From contig CAJNOJ010000206.1 of the NCBI GenBank assembly GCA_905250025.1, positions 1-64,000 on the forward strand: a stretch of DNA of 64,000 nt, written 5' to 3'. This document shows positions 1-10,879 of this stretch, in pieces; positions within the stretch are counted from its first letter, which is position 1; every line of letters begins with the position of its first letter. This DNA is from Adineta ricciae (taxonomy: Eukaryota > Rotifera > Eurotatoria > Adinetida > Adinetidae). A program made the translations under genes and the position numbers. The notes below the pieces were generated by a model, which saw only the letters and a list, made by a program, of their open reading frames with translations, had not been told where the DNA came from and did not search any database.

Positions 1-184
1 ATACACTGGTTCACTCAGTTTTTTGCGCTGATTCCAAATGTGAAATGTATTTTAATGAGGTTCCTCCTTTTTGGTGAAATTCAGTAAAAAAAAGCGATCG
101 AAACTAGGAAAACAGGCCTTGAAATGACGTACGACTGGATTTTAATGCATAGTGCCACGTTTTAAAAAAAAGGAAACTAGGTGA

Positions 185-605
185 TTTTGTAGAGCTCCAT
201 GAGCTGCACTGACGTATATGGTTTCCAGGGTGGACCCGAATCACTATCGCCTAACGATAGGGTCCACAAAGGGTCACAACTATAGTCCTTGACCAGTACC
301 TCTCCTAACAGGTACCCGAGGGCCACTCGGGAGGCCATCGATGGTGCTGAGAAAGTTGTAGATCTCGAAGAGTTACATCGACCTATGCAGTTTCCAGAGT
401 GGACCTGCATCATTTTCTCTTAACGATGGAGTCCGCAAAGGACCACAACTATGGTCTTTGACCAGTACCTCTCCTAACAGGTACCCGAGGGCCACTCGGG
501 AGGCCATCGATGGTGCTGAGAAAGTTGTAGATCTCGAAGAGTTATATCGATCTATGTAGTTTCCAGAGGGGACCTGCATCATTTTCTCTTAACGATAGGG
601 TCGAC
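185..605. repeat. 169-bp tandem repeat, about 2.5 copies
   Basis: Two full units start with TTTCCAG at 222 and 391 and a partial third starts at 560, so the period is 169 bp. A degenerate partial unit precedes the first, from about 185. The blocks around CAGGTACCCGAGGGCC and GGTGCTGAGAAAGTTG are nearly identical in both units. Since 169 is not a multiple of 3, the short minus-strand open frames across the units are not a repeated protein. This may be a satellite or the edge of a larger element; nothing in the sequence tells which. Confidence 0.85.
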
Positions 606-1216
606 GCAGGGTGGAAACCATGTATTTACTAGCTAAAGAAATAAGCGATATCTATGGATATTGATCTTTGAGGAGTGGTTAATTCCTTCATTTTTGAATT
701 CAGCGGGTTGAGTTGTAGGGATTTGAGTGAATTAGGAATAGTTTTGAGGGGGGGGGCGATTTGAGCTCTTAAGCGCCCCCGCTTCTTTAATTGAAACACA
801 CATGATTCATATCAAGTCTGCCTTACTTTCTATAGTACAGTTTTTTCGAGTTTCATCATCTTTTGATAATTTTTCGACACAAACAGATACTGAGACACAT
901 TTTTCGCCATGAATGTCATTTAAATCAAGAAAAGGAACATTTGCGCTCGCAATACTCCAAAATGATTCACTTTTCTGTGTTGGATAATCAAGTGAGACAT
1001 GCTTCTACACAGACAGACAAAACTGGTTAAAAAAAGCGTTTTTACGAATTTAAAAAATTTTTCTTCACGCGCGGAAGGAGAAAACAATTGTTTTTTTTAT
1101 TGCGTAGAAACGATGAAATTTCTCTGTGTATGATTTATCGTCAGGAATTGCATCACTATGTTAACTTGAAAATTCTTTTATAAAGCAAAAGCGAATCAAA
1201 GAAAACTTTTTGCGTC
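606..1216. other. Gene-poor stretch
   Basis: I see no supported gene. The sequence is AT-rich apart from a short G-run near 750. No RNA gene or complete transposon is recognisable. Confidence 0.5.
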
Positions 1217-1529
1217 TACCCAGGTCGATCATTCCGGCGACTGGATCCGTTGAAATCTGAGTCGGTTCCGGTACAGCTATTCTCGATTCCGACACAGTTT
1301 TCGCCGATTCCAGCAAGTTCCGACAGGTTCCTTGCCGCCGGATTCGGGCCGGAATTGCACAGGAAATATCCGATCAGTTCCTGACCGTTTCCAGCTCGAA
1401 GTTTGCAGGAAACGGTCGGGAAATGACTGGAACCTACGTTTCAACTTCCGGCCGGAATCCGGCGGCAAGGAAATAGTCGGAAAACGAACCTAACCGGCCG
1501 GAACCGACCGTGCCATAATCACCTGGGTA
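1217..1529. mobile_element. Foldback/MITE-like element with TACCCAGGT ends
   Basis: The segment begins with TACCCAGGT (1217-1225) and ends with its reverse complement ACCTGGGTA (1521-1529). Inside are near-perfect inverted arms rich in CCGG, at about 1330-1353 and 1447-1470. A further inner hairpin (CCGTTTCC near 1389, GGAAACGG near 1410) lies at the centre. It is much more GC-rich than its surroundings and has no coding capacity. A related element with the same nine-base end starts at 57102. This architecture is typical of non-autonomous foldback elements or MITEs; the mobilising transposase is unknown. Confidence 0.75.
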
Positions 1530-1653
1530 CATGTTATTAGATCATGGATTAAATAGTCAGAAAAAAAACAAAATCAAAATTATTACTATTAGAAAATATT
1601 GTATTATTTTTCTTGATGAATTTACAACACTCTCCGATTCTGCTTGATTCATA

Positions 1654-2525
1654 TCATGAAGAATCAGTCTTTTGTGCAGCTAGATTTTCATTACCAAGTG
1701 TTAATTTTGAAATAAAAATATAATTTGATGATTTTGGATGATGGCTACCTTGTGAGAATGTTAATATTGATTTCTGGCGATCAAATGTAAGAATACTTGG
1801 ATATTTTCCATAATGTTCATTGAGAACTTGAATATTGACATCTCATTCTGATCGGACAGATTGTCGATGCAATATTAATTCGAGTTAAAGATTTTTAGCA
1901 TACGAACATTCACCAGATGTTTTTTCTTTTGTTAAATTAACAGACTGTGTCGAATGACATTTTCGAAATCGTGAAGTAGATAAACTTTCAAGATTTTTTC
2001 GTGCGTTGTTCGCTGCGACCTATAGAAGAAAGAATTTCATCACCTCGTTTTCTCTTTCGAAACAAACCTTGAACAACTACACAATGCAATGATGTGTTGT
2101 GCCAATCAGCTGGAGGAGTAACAATGGCTTTCCAGAAAGCTTGTTGATATATTTTATCGCTTGATATGACACTTTTGCCATCGGAAGGGACACTGTGATA
2201 ATAACAGACTATTGATGACTAACATATGGATAGAAATCATCAACGATATAGTTGAGTTTTGTATGAAGATTTTCTTCTAAGGGCGAAAAAGGTTCCATAA
2301 TCCATTTCGGCACAGCTAATTTCATCATTATTAATTATTTTTTGGATATATTTAAAGATTCTTCACAATCTGGACACATACATGCATATCCGGACAAATC
2401 TTTAACATGCAACTATCTTATCGATATATATAATTGTCCTTAAAGTATTCTAAACGACGATTTCGATTTTGTTTAAAAACAAAGGATGCATCCTCTGGTG
2501 GTGTATGGTACGGTTTACGATAAGG
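1654..2525 (-). pseudogene. Decayed protein-coding gene, unknown family
   Basis: Reading the minus strand from about 2525 to a stop at 1654-1656, protein-like stretches follow one another in shifting frames. One contains RKPYHTPPEDASFVFKQ. A Cys-rich piece has CMCPDCEESL (two CxxC-like pairs). A middle piece contains QQAFWKAIVTPPADWHN and a last piece contains LNEHYGKYPSILTFDRQ. Codon use and composition look coding, but stops and frame changes separate the pieces, so no product can be made as it stands. I do not recognise the family; it could be a transposon-derived or a host gene. Unannotated introns could explain some breaks. Confidence 0.4.
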
Positions 2526-4497
2526 AGGGGGAATCCCCCCGCCCGTAATTTTTATAGATATTTGACTTTTCTCTTTCTGAAGTTTTTCTCATCATGTATT
2601 TTAGCATTTTCCTACAGCAAATCTTTTTGGAATAAGTAAAAGACAAATAAGTTCTCTGGTTCTCTCAAGGGAAAGCATAACTCTCTCTGAAACCAAAGGG
2701 ACCTCTGGAGAGAAAGAAGGGTTCTTCCTAGAAAACGAGAAGTTCTCCAGCTTTCTATAGTTTTCAATGTTAAAATCGAATGTCACTGACAGGATTTAGA
2801 TATGATCGTGAAAAATGTCTACATTTATACCGGTCGAGGGAAAGCATATAATATCACGATAATAAGGTGCAGGCAATTCAAACTTCAAGTGATTTTTTTT
2901 AAACTTTTTTTCGCATCATTTGGTAGAGTCGAAGCTGCTGATTACGAATATCTACTTTTTAGTCCCACCAAATTCGTCCTTTCGATCGAAAACTGCGAAA
3001 TATTGAGGAAGTGTCAGTTTTGTCAAAAATACATCTTTTCTAAAAAGTACCTTTATATTTTCTTTTTTTTGACTTCTGAAAATATTTTTTTGCAGATTCA
3101 GCATCACAAACTGAGCCTGGAAAAGTTCTTAAATTCACTTAAAACCCCAAACTAAATTGGCGGTGACGCTCCAAGTGGCACCGAGTCCACCATGGAGGAG
3201 TCGTTTTTGTAAAGCTATCTAGTTTTTTTGAGTAATTGATGGAACGAAATATTTTATCTCATTCGACTGACCATACCACCAGTCACAAAGTTACGTATCC
3301 TTTTTTTCCTTCAGCTACAAACCAAATAAAAGATAATTGTTTTTCCACGTTCGTTCACTTACTTGACCACTTCTGTTGAAGTTCCAAATAAATCAAATGC
3401 TTACTCTTCTTTTGATTGAATCCAATACATACAATACGAAAACAAACACTAGGCATAATAAGTTCTTCGTCTTCATCAGAACATTCAGATGGCTGACTCA
3501 GATCAGAGATGAAAGCGTACTTATCACTTCTGTGATAAACAATGCATTTCCAAGCACCTCTGCTCCTCTCGATTTCGACAACGAAACAAAAAGCCTTGAA
3601 AGGAACTACGCATATCCTGTTTCTCGGCCATTTGTTCGTCTTCTGTATTTCGTCTAGATTGTAGGTTAGCTCCTCCTTACAATTCTTTATCGATTTTTCA
3701 TTCGTTGGTTACAACACTCCATGATAACAAATTGAATGCGTCTAATGCTAGAGTCTTGGATCGTCAGGTGTACTCGACTTCCTACTAACTGCACGATTGC
3801 AGTCAATGTTGTATCGAGATAACTTTTCCGTAAGCAAAGCTAAGCACATCGCCGCCAAACTTCCACTTTCCTGCTATTCTTCTTTTGCTTTGGATTGAGA
3901 TTTGATTGCCACATCCGTTCAACAGTTTTTAAGGTACCAGCGCATTCAGACGACTGTTTATATACAAAATAAAAAGCGGAATTTCTCCATATTGCTAAAG
4001 CTTCGTATTAGCGAATAGAATCGTGATTTCGTATGGTTGGGAACGTTTATTCACTTTCAAATGAAAATCGCCCGCACCAAAACTTCACTCACTTTACTTT
4101 ACTTCACGCACGCATACTTATACATCAGGTGTACAAAGAGCTAGGGAGAGAAAAGGTATAACAGTTGATCTAGGCAGATAGATGTTAGCGATAACAATTA
4201 GTGCGTGGTTATCACTAACTTTTTCGTGTTCTTTCCTTACATTTGATATGGCTCCATTCCACCATACATGTAGTATAACTTGAAATTTGAATTCAACTAT
4301 TTCAAGGATTCATAGATTGAGGGTGCCGCGGGGGGTGTGTTCTAGGCATACTTGAATTCAACTTTCAAGTTTGACACTACTGGAAAGCTATAATGCGGAA
4401 ATAAATAAAAAGCAAATTTACTTTTCAAATAAAACATAGTTTGAAAGCTCTTTCAGAAAAGGATCAGCGAATTAATAGGATGAGCACTAGTTATTTT
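2526..4497. other. Gene-poor stretch downstream of the GH32 gene
   Basis: Only short unconserved open frames occur (for example 2802-3155 and 3376-3657), with T-rich, low-complexity composition. There is a GC-rich patch near 4320-4340. No supported gene or complete repeat. Confidence 0.5.
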
Positions 4498-6738
4498 TCA
4501 CAAGCAGATAAAAAACACAAAAAGAACGTACATTATATAGTAAACGAAACAGAAACGATTTGTCGATGTAGCGCCTCTACTAATAGGAGTTACAGTATTT
4601 GAAATGCTAACTAAAGCTATCGAGCTATTTATTGGTCTGTTTGGAAATGCATTTTGTAAATTTGACCAGACTGATACATTACTAAATGTAACAGATCCAA
4701 CATTTCCACCAACAATATATCCTAAACCCTGAGAATCGGATAATGTCGGATATATGTGTGTAGATATAACTGTGCGTTCATTTGCATAAATTTCTACAAG
4801 TGAATTATCAACGAAAATATGTAAATATAAATTTTCCATTTGTGATTGATTGACATTGATCATAGTTGTAAGTAGACCATGCTTTGCGTATATATTAGTC
4901 TTGGTAAACTGTGTTATNCCAACATTTCCACCAACAATATATCCTAAACCAAGAGAATCGGATAATGTCGGATATATGTGTGTAGATATAACTGTGCGTT
5001 CATTTGCATAAATTTCTACAAGTGAATTATCAACGAAAATATGTAAATATAAATTTTCCATTTGTGATTGATTGACATTGATCTTAGTTGTAAGTAGGCC
5101 ATGCTTTGCGTATATATTAGTCTTGGTAAACTGTGTTATCAAAGAAGAATAAGTTCGATCAAGAATTAAATATTGTGAAACAGGATCATAGATAAGAGTT
5201 GTATATTCTTGTCCATCCGATGATCTTCGAAAAACAAAACCAGCAGTCGCATTTTGAGAGATATTCATAGTTGCCACTAACTCAAAATTAGATGATGTTA
5301 TATTCATGGATGTAAAATTCGTCATTTGATTAAATGTTTGAGTAGTAAATGTTGTTGCAGTACTATTTTGTCGAAGATTAATTGTTTCTTTAATTGGTCT
5401 AACACCAAGAGTTTTAAATGTACATGTTCCATTGTCATTTGGTACAATAGTCCATGGCCCTCCTTGTGAAAAAGTGCCATTAACATTAACAACGTTCTTG
5501 TATACTTGAACAAAGACTTCTCTAGGAAGAGTCAATTGTCCATTATAACCAAAAGCTCGTTCTCCATAGCCATTGTTTGCCTCCATTACCCATCCATAGA
5601 ATATTCTTCGATCTCCTACTGGATCATAGAATGAATTAAATGCATATGCATCACCCCAATCACTAACACCATTTGCAATAATATTCATAGTAATATTTGA
5701 ATTATTTGCATTATTTAGATTTCCTTCAATCCATACAGACCAATGATTAGATTGATGCAACGTTGTATTACCTCCTTCGGTACCAAGTGATACAAAAAGA
5801 TGTACAGTCTGATTATCACCGCCATCAGCGTATTTTTCAAGAAGTGAGAACGCATTTGATACTTCAAAATTATAACCAAGAGAACCTGACCAAATTTCAT
5901 TCAATGTATAATTGCCAGCAACAGAAACGAGAGGTCCTAAATATGTCCAATTCGTTAAATTGGTAGGGGATGCTTGATAAAGTAAAAGTCGTGGACCAAC
6001 ACCTCGGATGCCTGACGAAATTGTCAAATAATAATTGTTTTCATTTGATCCATATAGAATCATATCTATTTGTGGCATTTGTTCGAATTTCGGATCTCTC
6101 CACCCGGTAATATTCCATCCATTAGGTGGAGAAACGAGAATTGGATTATTTGCATACTGTTGATAAGTTATTCCATCATCGTATGAAACTGCTAATGATT
6201 GTGTTTCACTACCTTGTTTGTAATAACCATTCCAGCTGATCGGTAGGTATTTTACACTTGTATAAATGACGGTTACAGTTCCATTTGTTGTATCACCAGT
6301 AGGTGAAACAGGTAATGTAGCACCAGTGAAAACACCTAAAACACTTTGATTATTGCCAATACCTGGCGCAAGAGCAACATAATTATATCCTTGCCATGAT
6401 ATAACATCATCCCAAAAGATCATATCTCTCGATTTAGCATGACCCCATGAAATATTTCCCCATTCGACATAACCAGGCTGAACCTGATAATACAAATGAT
6501 AAGTTTGTGTTTTGGGGTTGTAATATGGTCCGCAAGGATCATTCATCCAGGAATTTGGCGAAGCAAAATGATAAACTGGTCTCCATGTAGTGAATAAAGA
6601 ATTATCGGCTAAATTGGTCAGGTTGGTCTGGGAAAGAGTGATACTTTGTTTGCCGGATAAAGATGAAATTGTATTCACACCAATAGAATAATAAAAGATA
6701 ACAATAAAGAGAAACTGAATTGATTGGTAGATATCCAT
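4498..6738 (-). CDS. Secreted GH32 beta-fructosidase (invertase/fructanase-like)
   Basis: Single-exon glycoside hydrolase family 32 enzyme, expected to hydrolyse beta-fructofuranosyl bonds in sucrose or fructans outside the cell. Residues 1-26 are a signal peptide. The nucleophile motif is WMNDPCG (D67), the transition-state motif is GWRDPK (RDP 214-216), and the usual ECPD acid/base motif appears as NFEVSN (E292). A C-terminal beta-sandwich follows, with many N-glycosylation sites. The last 20 residues are hydrophobic, possibly a membrane or GPI anchor. A single N at 4918 splits two nearly identical copies of about 75 codons, so the 746-residue length is inflated. The true start is probably the ATG at 6960, in a duplicated N-terminus upstream. 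GH32 is unusual in animals; known bdelloid examples are regarded as horizontally acquired. Substrate preference cannot be read here. Confidence 0.85.
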   Translation of the reverse strand: MDIYQSIQFLFIVIFYYSIGVNTISSLSGKQSITLSQTNLTNLADNSLFTTWRPVYHFASPNSWMNDPCGPYYNPKTQTYHLYYQVQPGYVEWGNISWGHAKSRDMIFWDDVISWQGYNYVALAPGIGNNQSVLGVFTGATLPVSPTGDTTNGTVTVIYTSVKYLPISWNGYYKQGSETQSLAVSYDDGITYQQYANNPILVSPPNGWNITGWRDPKFEQMPQIDMILYGSNENNYYLTISSGIRGVGPRLLLYQASPTNLTNWTYLGPLVSVAGNYTLNEIWSGSLGYNFEVSNAFSLLEKYADGGDNQTVHLFVSLGTEGGNTTLHQSNHWSVWIEGNLNNANNSNITMNIIANGVSDWGDAYAFNSFYDPVGDRRIFYGWVMEANNGYGERAFGYNGQLTLPREVFVQVYKNVVNVNGTFSQGGPWTIVPNDNGTCTFKTLGVRPIKETINLRQNSTATTFTTQTFNQMTNFTSMNITSSNFELVATMNISQNATAGFVFRRSSDGQEYTTLIYDPVSQYLILDRTYSSLITQFTKTNIYAKHGLLTTKINVNQSQMENLYLHIFVDNSLVEIYANERTVISTHIYPTLSDSLGLGYIVGGNVXITQFTKTNIYAKHGLLTTMINVNQSQMENLYLHIFVDNSLVEIYANERTVISTHIYPTLSDSQGLGYIVGGNVGSVTFSNVSVWSNLQNAFPNRPINSSIALVSISNTVTPISRGATSTNRFCFVYYIMYVLFVFFICL
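4691..5147. repeat. Near-identical direct repeat around the single N at 4918
   Basis: About 227 bp before N4918 matches the about 229 bp after it with only a few substitutions (for example CTGAGAATC against CAAGAGAATC). The copy lies inside the GH32 reading frame. A one-base N between two near-identical copies is best explained as two contig ends, possibly from different alleles, placed side by side rather than merged. Confidence 0.8.
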
Positions 6739-6972
6739 ATTTTATTCGAAATAANAAGGATCATTCATCCAGGAATTTGGCGAAGCAAAATGATAAACTG
6801 GTCTCCATGTAGTGAATAAAGAATTATCGGCTAAATTGGTCAGGTTGGTCTGGGAAAGAGTGATACTTTGTTTGCCTGATAAAGATGAAATTGTATTCAC
6901 ACCAATAGAATAACAAAAGATAACAATAACGAGAAACTGAATTGATTGGTAGATATCCATATTTTATTCGAA
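6533..6972. repeat. Duplicated GH32 N-terminus around the single N at 6755
   Basis: About 217 bp after N6755 repeats 6533-6750 with a few differences. It encodes the signal peptide and WMNDP region a second time (ATG at 6960, frame runs to the N). The outer copy carries the promoter, so it is probably the real 5' end and the inner start at 6738 is an unmerged allelic or contig overlap. A true tandem duplication is possible but less likely given the N. Confidence 0.8.
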
Positions 6973-7007
6973 ATAAAATGTGATTATGTGTGAATTAGTT
7001 TTACTGT

Positions 7008-7015
7008 TTATATAC
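7008..7015 (-). promoter_or_regulatory. TATA box of the GH32 gene
   Basis: On the minus strand TATATAAA lies about 48 bases upstream of the ATG at 6960. The same box at about the same distance precedes the receptor genes starting at 13931 and 28457. Confidence 0.5.
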
Positions 7016-7987
7016 TGACATTGAGCGACTGCCGTCGAGAATATATCTGCGTATATAGTTTTGTTTTTCTCTTTATCACGCAGGGAGTGTCTGTATCTTT
7101 TCTGTTTCCCTTGTGATCAACTAATTGCGTCTTTTTTTTCTCCCTTTTATAATACTTTATAAGTCATATTTTCTTCTCATCTTAAGTCTGCGTATAGATT
7201 ATGTATTCATCCATACCTTTCCTTAATTGATGCACTATTGCACAGGTAAGTAAACATAGACAAAAATTAATTTGAGTACTAGTGCCCTTTCTACTAAGAA
7301 AAGAAGTACAATTGTACTTGCAACAGCAAAAACGAACGATACTCGCCGAGACATTCATACCAATGAAAACAATTTCTCAATACATAAAGCTTTATTATGA
7401 CGATGCATAGAAGTATATTTTTCTCGAAAACACTATTTCCTTTTCTGAAAGAAAGGGTTATAGCGTCCTAAATCTGGTCGTTGAAATGCAAAAAGTTTGT
7501 TTGTTTGTTTGTTTGTTTGCATAATCCAATCAGATTGCAGCATTTTATAAATGAATGAATGCTTAATGATGGTCAACAGGAAATAATTGCTGAAAGGTAA
7601 TCGAGGTCGAGGATTACGAATCCGAGGTTAGTTTCTTTTTATTCACTGGGCTTCGGCTACTTTTTTCCTCTTTCGAAAAAGGATACTTTTCTTTATCTGT
7701 TCTGGAAGCTAGTGGGATGAACGGTATTCATGGATGTGATATGTACGAAGATGTATCATAGGAGCTTACACTAAAAGATTTAATACATCTTACACTATGA
7801 TATTTCTAATGGAAAAATCAGAAGAAGTGATATGAGCTCAATATCATTTTTGCTTTGTATGATGCAAAACGTCAGCTCTTTTAATAGGGATTCAGCGGAA
7901 ATAGGTCGTAAAGTGACATATCCGTCAGTGCAATCCGATCTTATTAACTAGAAAAATATGGCGTATAAAAATAATATTCTAAACGTA
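7016..7987. other. Gene-poor stretch with a dispersed repeat
   Basis: No gene seen. A segment at about 7440-7525 (GAAAGGGTTATAG, then (TTTG)n at 7497-7519) resembles segments near 18785-18852, 48225-48300 and 48590-48625. It is followed by GGTAATCGAGGTCGAGGATTA, similar to sequence near 48715. Confidence 0.5.
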
Positions 7988-8728
7988 CAGGGCGTCCCAA
8001 AAGTAAAGAAAAATGATTTTCTTTGTTTTTGTTTTTTATATAAAAAAAATAGATTGTCTCTTAAATCTGATATTAATACCACATATAGCAGGTGTGATAA
8101 GTAAAAGATCAAGCACGTAAACGATACTTAGATACAGTAATTTATCCTAGAACATACAGATACAGAGTGAGTAACAACAAAGAAAACTCGTGAATTTCAA
8201 CAAAACTTTTATTAGAAGTTCTGACTTAGAAAACAAAACATGTGCGAAAGATTATCTTTGTAGTGTTCTTATTATAAAACTTATTACAAAAACTGTTCAA
8301 TATGTTCACCATTCCAGTCTTTGGAAAGTTGAAGCTTCGTCGATACTGAGTGGCAAGCGCTTTGACAAATTTTTACTGGTAAACTTTCAATTTCAGCGAT
8401 TATAGCATCCTGTAGTGCTTGAAGATTTTGAGGTTTTGTAGCGTATTCACGCTCTTTGAGCACACCCCATAGAAAAAAGTCAGTTGATGTGAGGTCTGGT
8501 GATCGTGAAGGCCAGTCAATCCATCCACGTCGACCAATTCAGCTGTCAGGAAATGTCTTGTCAAGAAAATGACGAACAGATCCTATATCTAAGTATCGCT
8601 CATATGCCTGATCTTTTACTTATCACACTTACTATATGTGGTATAAATATCAGACTTAATCGACAATCTATTATATAAAAAAACAAAAAAAAAAGAAAAG
8701 AATTTTTCCTTACTTTTGGAACACCCTT
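7988..8728. mobile_element. Degenerate Tc1/mariner-superfamily element, TA-flanked
   Basis: The left end CAGGGCGTCCCAAAAGTAAA and the right end (reverse complement AAGGGTGTTCCAAAAGTAAG) form imperfect terminal inverted repeats. Similarity continues inward for about 115 bp to GATCTTTTACTTATCACAC. TA dinucleotides flank both sides (7986-7987 and 8729-8730), the target site of this superfamily. About 740 bp remains, too short for a full transposase; only a C-terminal relic survives inside. Confidence 0.8.
8284..8612 (-). pseudogene. Mariner-like transposase, C-terminal relic
   Basis: The minus-strand frame contains WIDWPSRSPDLTSTDFFLWG, the hallmark of the last catalytic region of the Tc1/mariner-related transposases with a PDLTPLDFFLWG-type motif. 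KERxYATKPQNLQALQDAI follows. An in-frame TGA replaces a Trp codon just before IGRRGW, and the N-terminal DNA-binding half and the first catalytic Asp are missing. Not functional. Confidence 0.75.
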
Positions 8729-8741
8729 TATTGCTATCAAC

Positions 8742-9038
8742 TTGTCCGAGAGGAACAATATCATACGATTAAATTCTCTCATTCATAATCAGCTGTCTTC
8801 TGAACTACTTGTTCCAATGACCAAATACTCATGGTTCGCATCCGATTATACTGATCAACATCCGGAAGATTTTGGTGCTGTTAATGAAATTTGTTTTGAC
8901 ATCGACAGCAACGTTTACCAAATGCCGAAATGTAAGCTATTATCGTTCATTCATTGCAATCACTGTCGTAAATTTCTTTGCTTTGAGCATTCTTTTGAAG
9001 CTTATCATTTTCATAGTAAAGCATTTAATTATCAATGA
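8742..9038 (+). CDS. Small Cys/His-rich open frame, possibly a transposon-associated fragment
   Basis: 98 codons ending in a Cys/His cluster, HCNHCRKFLCFEHSFEAYHF, which looks like a zinc-binding fold. It lies about 370 bp before the broken DDE_Tnp_4 transposase on the same strand and may be its N-terminal zinc finger or an accessory frame. The first codon is not a convincing ATG. The link to the transposase is inference from proximity only. Confidence 0.3.
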   Translation: MSERNNIIRLNSLIHNQLSSELLVPMTKYSWFASDYTDQHPEDFGAVNEICFDIDSNVYQMPKCKLLSFIHCNHCRKFLCFEHSFEAYHFHSKAFNYQ

Positions 9039-9411
9039 AATGAATTTATGATTTCGAACACAATTTGCGACTTTCGAAACATTTGATTTCGCGTTATTAT
9101 AGTTCATGAAAAGAACAGACTAGACCAGCTAAGAAATAATTGAATAAGAAAAAAACAGCTTGAATTATATTGTCATTTGTACTGCATTTTAGTGATCAGC
9201 AGTCAAAGACCCTGTATCATGCACAAACTTGAGAATTTGATATCTCACGCTAAGAAGGCCATGGACCCGATTCCTTTTGAGATAATTCTAGTCTAAACAT
9301 TCTCTATCTATGCTACAAATATGAGCTCAAAAGCGGTGAATCAATTGGGGTAGTTCCTTCGCTAGTGGTGTTTTTGGGAATAGTGATGATTATTTATACT
9401 GTGTATGGTGT

Positions 9412-10879
9412 TTGAAGCCTGGTGTGGCAATGGTCACTTTATCTTTATCAGAACGCATGACACTTCTTCTTGAAAATCATTTTTATACTTCTCGTAGTGC
9501 TCGTCGATGTGGTCAACCTTGTTCTGAAACACCTCGTAAACGTACCGATGAAGTCACTCGTTCGTCGGCCAAGGAAACAACTGATCTCATGGACGATTTA
9601 TTGAATGAATTATCACATGCGAGAAATACACGACTCCTTTCGGAAACTGAAAACATCTTGGCCGACGAAGACTATGTTAGTTGGACCGGTTGGACAATTG
9701 AACAGCTTCGCAATATGGCAATGCTTATTGTTCCGTACATGAGAGCTTCAAAACATCGTACACCATTTGAAGCTGTATGTTTATTTTGGATTAATCTGAA
9801 GACAAATCTTTCGCTTCGTCAAATTGGAACTTTGTTCAAAATATCTACATCAGAGGAGAGTATTCGGCGTCGTATTGAGGATACATTTCATAGTATTTCA
9901 AATTAGCTCAACAATGCCGTCGTTTCTACACATATAGATCTGAATCATTTGACTGGTGCCGAAGCACTTAATCATCATACATCTTATTCTAAAGTTTTCT
10001 TTGGTGATCAATTATCGATTATATGGGACGGTACTTATATTTATTGCAACAAATCAAATGATCAAACATTACAACGTGATTGACATTCAGGACATAAGTC
10101 AAGGCATTTGGTCAAGATAATGAGTCTTGCTTTACCGGATGGTTATGTTCTTGATTTAATAGGACCATTTTATGGAAAAAAATGATGCTACAATAACAAA
10201 GGAAATTTTACACACTTTTACTGACTTATCATTGTTATGTCAAGATGATGACTTTCAAATTGTTGGCAGAGGATTTCAGGATGTTGCTGGAAAATTCGAA
10301 GCACTGAGTTTTTATGTGAAACTGTCAGGTTTGTTAGACAAAGGCGATAAGCAACTCCCTACAAATATCACAAATGAATCACGCATGGTCACTAAGTGTA
10401 GATGGGCCGTGGAGTCATTTCATGCACGTTTCACAAATGGCGTTTTTTTTCTGAACGTATTGATCAATCGTTCTTACAGAATATTGGTAAACTAACCCGT
10501 ATTGTCGCTGCTTGTCTCAATAGATATCACCCAGTATTATATGATGCTAGCTCTGATGAGAACAAAGCTATCGCATAACAAATGATTCATATGTAACACC
10601 GTCGAAGTAAAATTGAAAACTTGGTTCCCACTGGTCAACTTTCATTGCGAGAGAAATGGATAACGCTCATGGATATCAATAACACCATTGACTTTCCGGA
10701 ACTTGATCTTGATTTTCTCCGCGAATATACATGTGAAACTTATCAAATGAAGCAGAGCAAAGCATATGCTAAAGCTCATTTCTATGAACATGACAATAAA
10801 TTTGAATTACAGATATCACCTGATGATGATCAACTCATTTGGTGTCGACTTCATAGTCACCATTCGAACACAACTTACT
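9412..10879 (+). pseudogene. DDE_Tnp_4 (Harbinger-like) transposase relic
   Basis: A helix-turn-helix-like region (LSLRQIGTLFKISTSEESIR) is followed by a DDE_Tnp_4 core: IWDGTYIY (first Asp), SGHKSRHLVK, LPDGYVLDLIGPFYG, the usual DRGF site as VGRGFQDV, and RWAVESFHARF (final Glu). In-frame stops at 9904 and about 10081, plus frame changes near 10175 and 10490, break it, and the second catalytic Asp is replaced by Gly. A C-terminal tail (YTCETYQMKQSKAYAKAHF) remains open until about 10879. There it fuses without a stop to a retrotransposon gag, showing that the retroelement lies within or against it. Inactive. PIF/Harbinger or ISL2EU membership was not resolved. Confidence 0.7.

Noticed and set aside
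2802..3155. 117-codon open frame
   Set aside because: T-rich low-complexity composition, Phe/Lys/Ile-rich product and no motif; not convincing as a gene.
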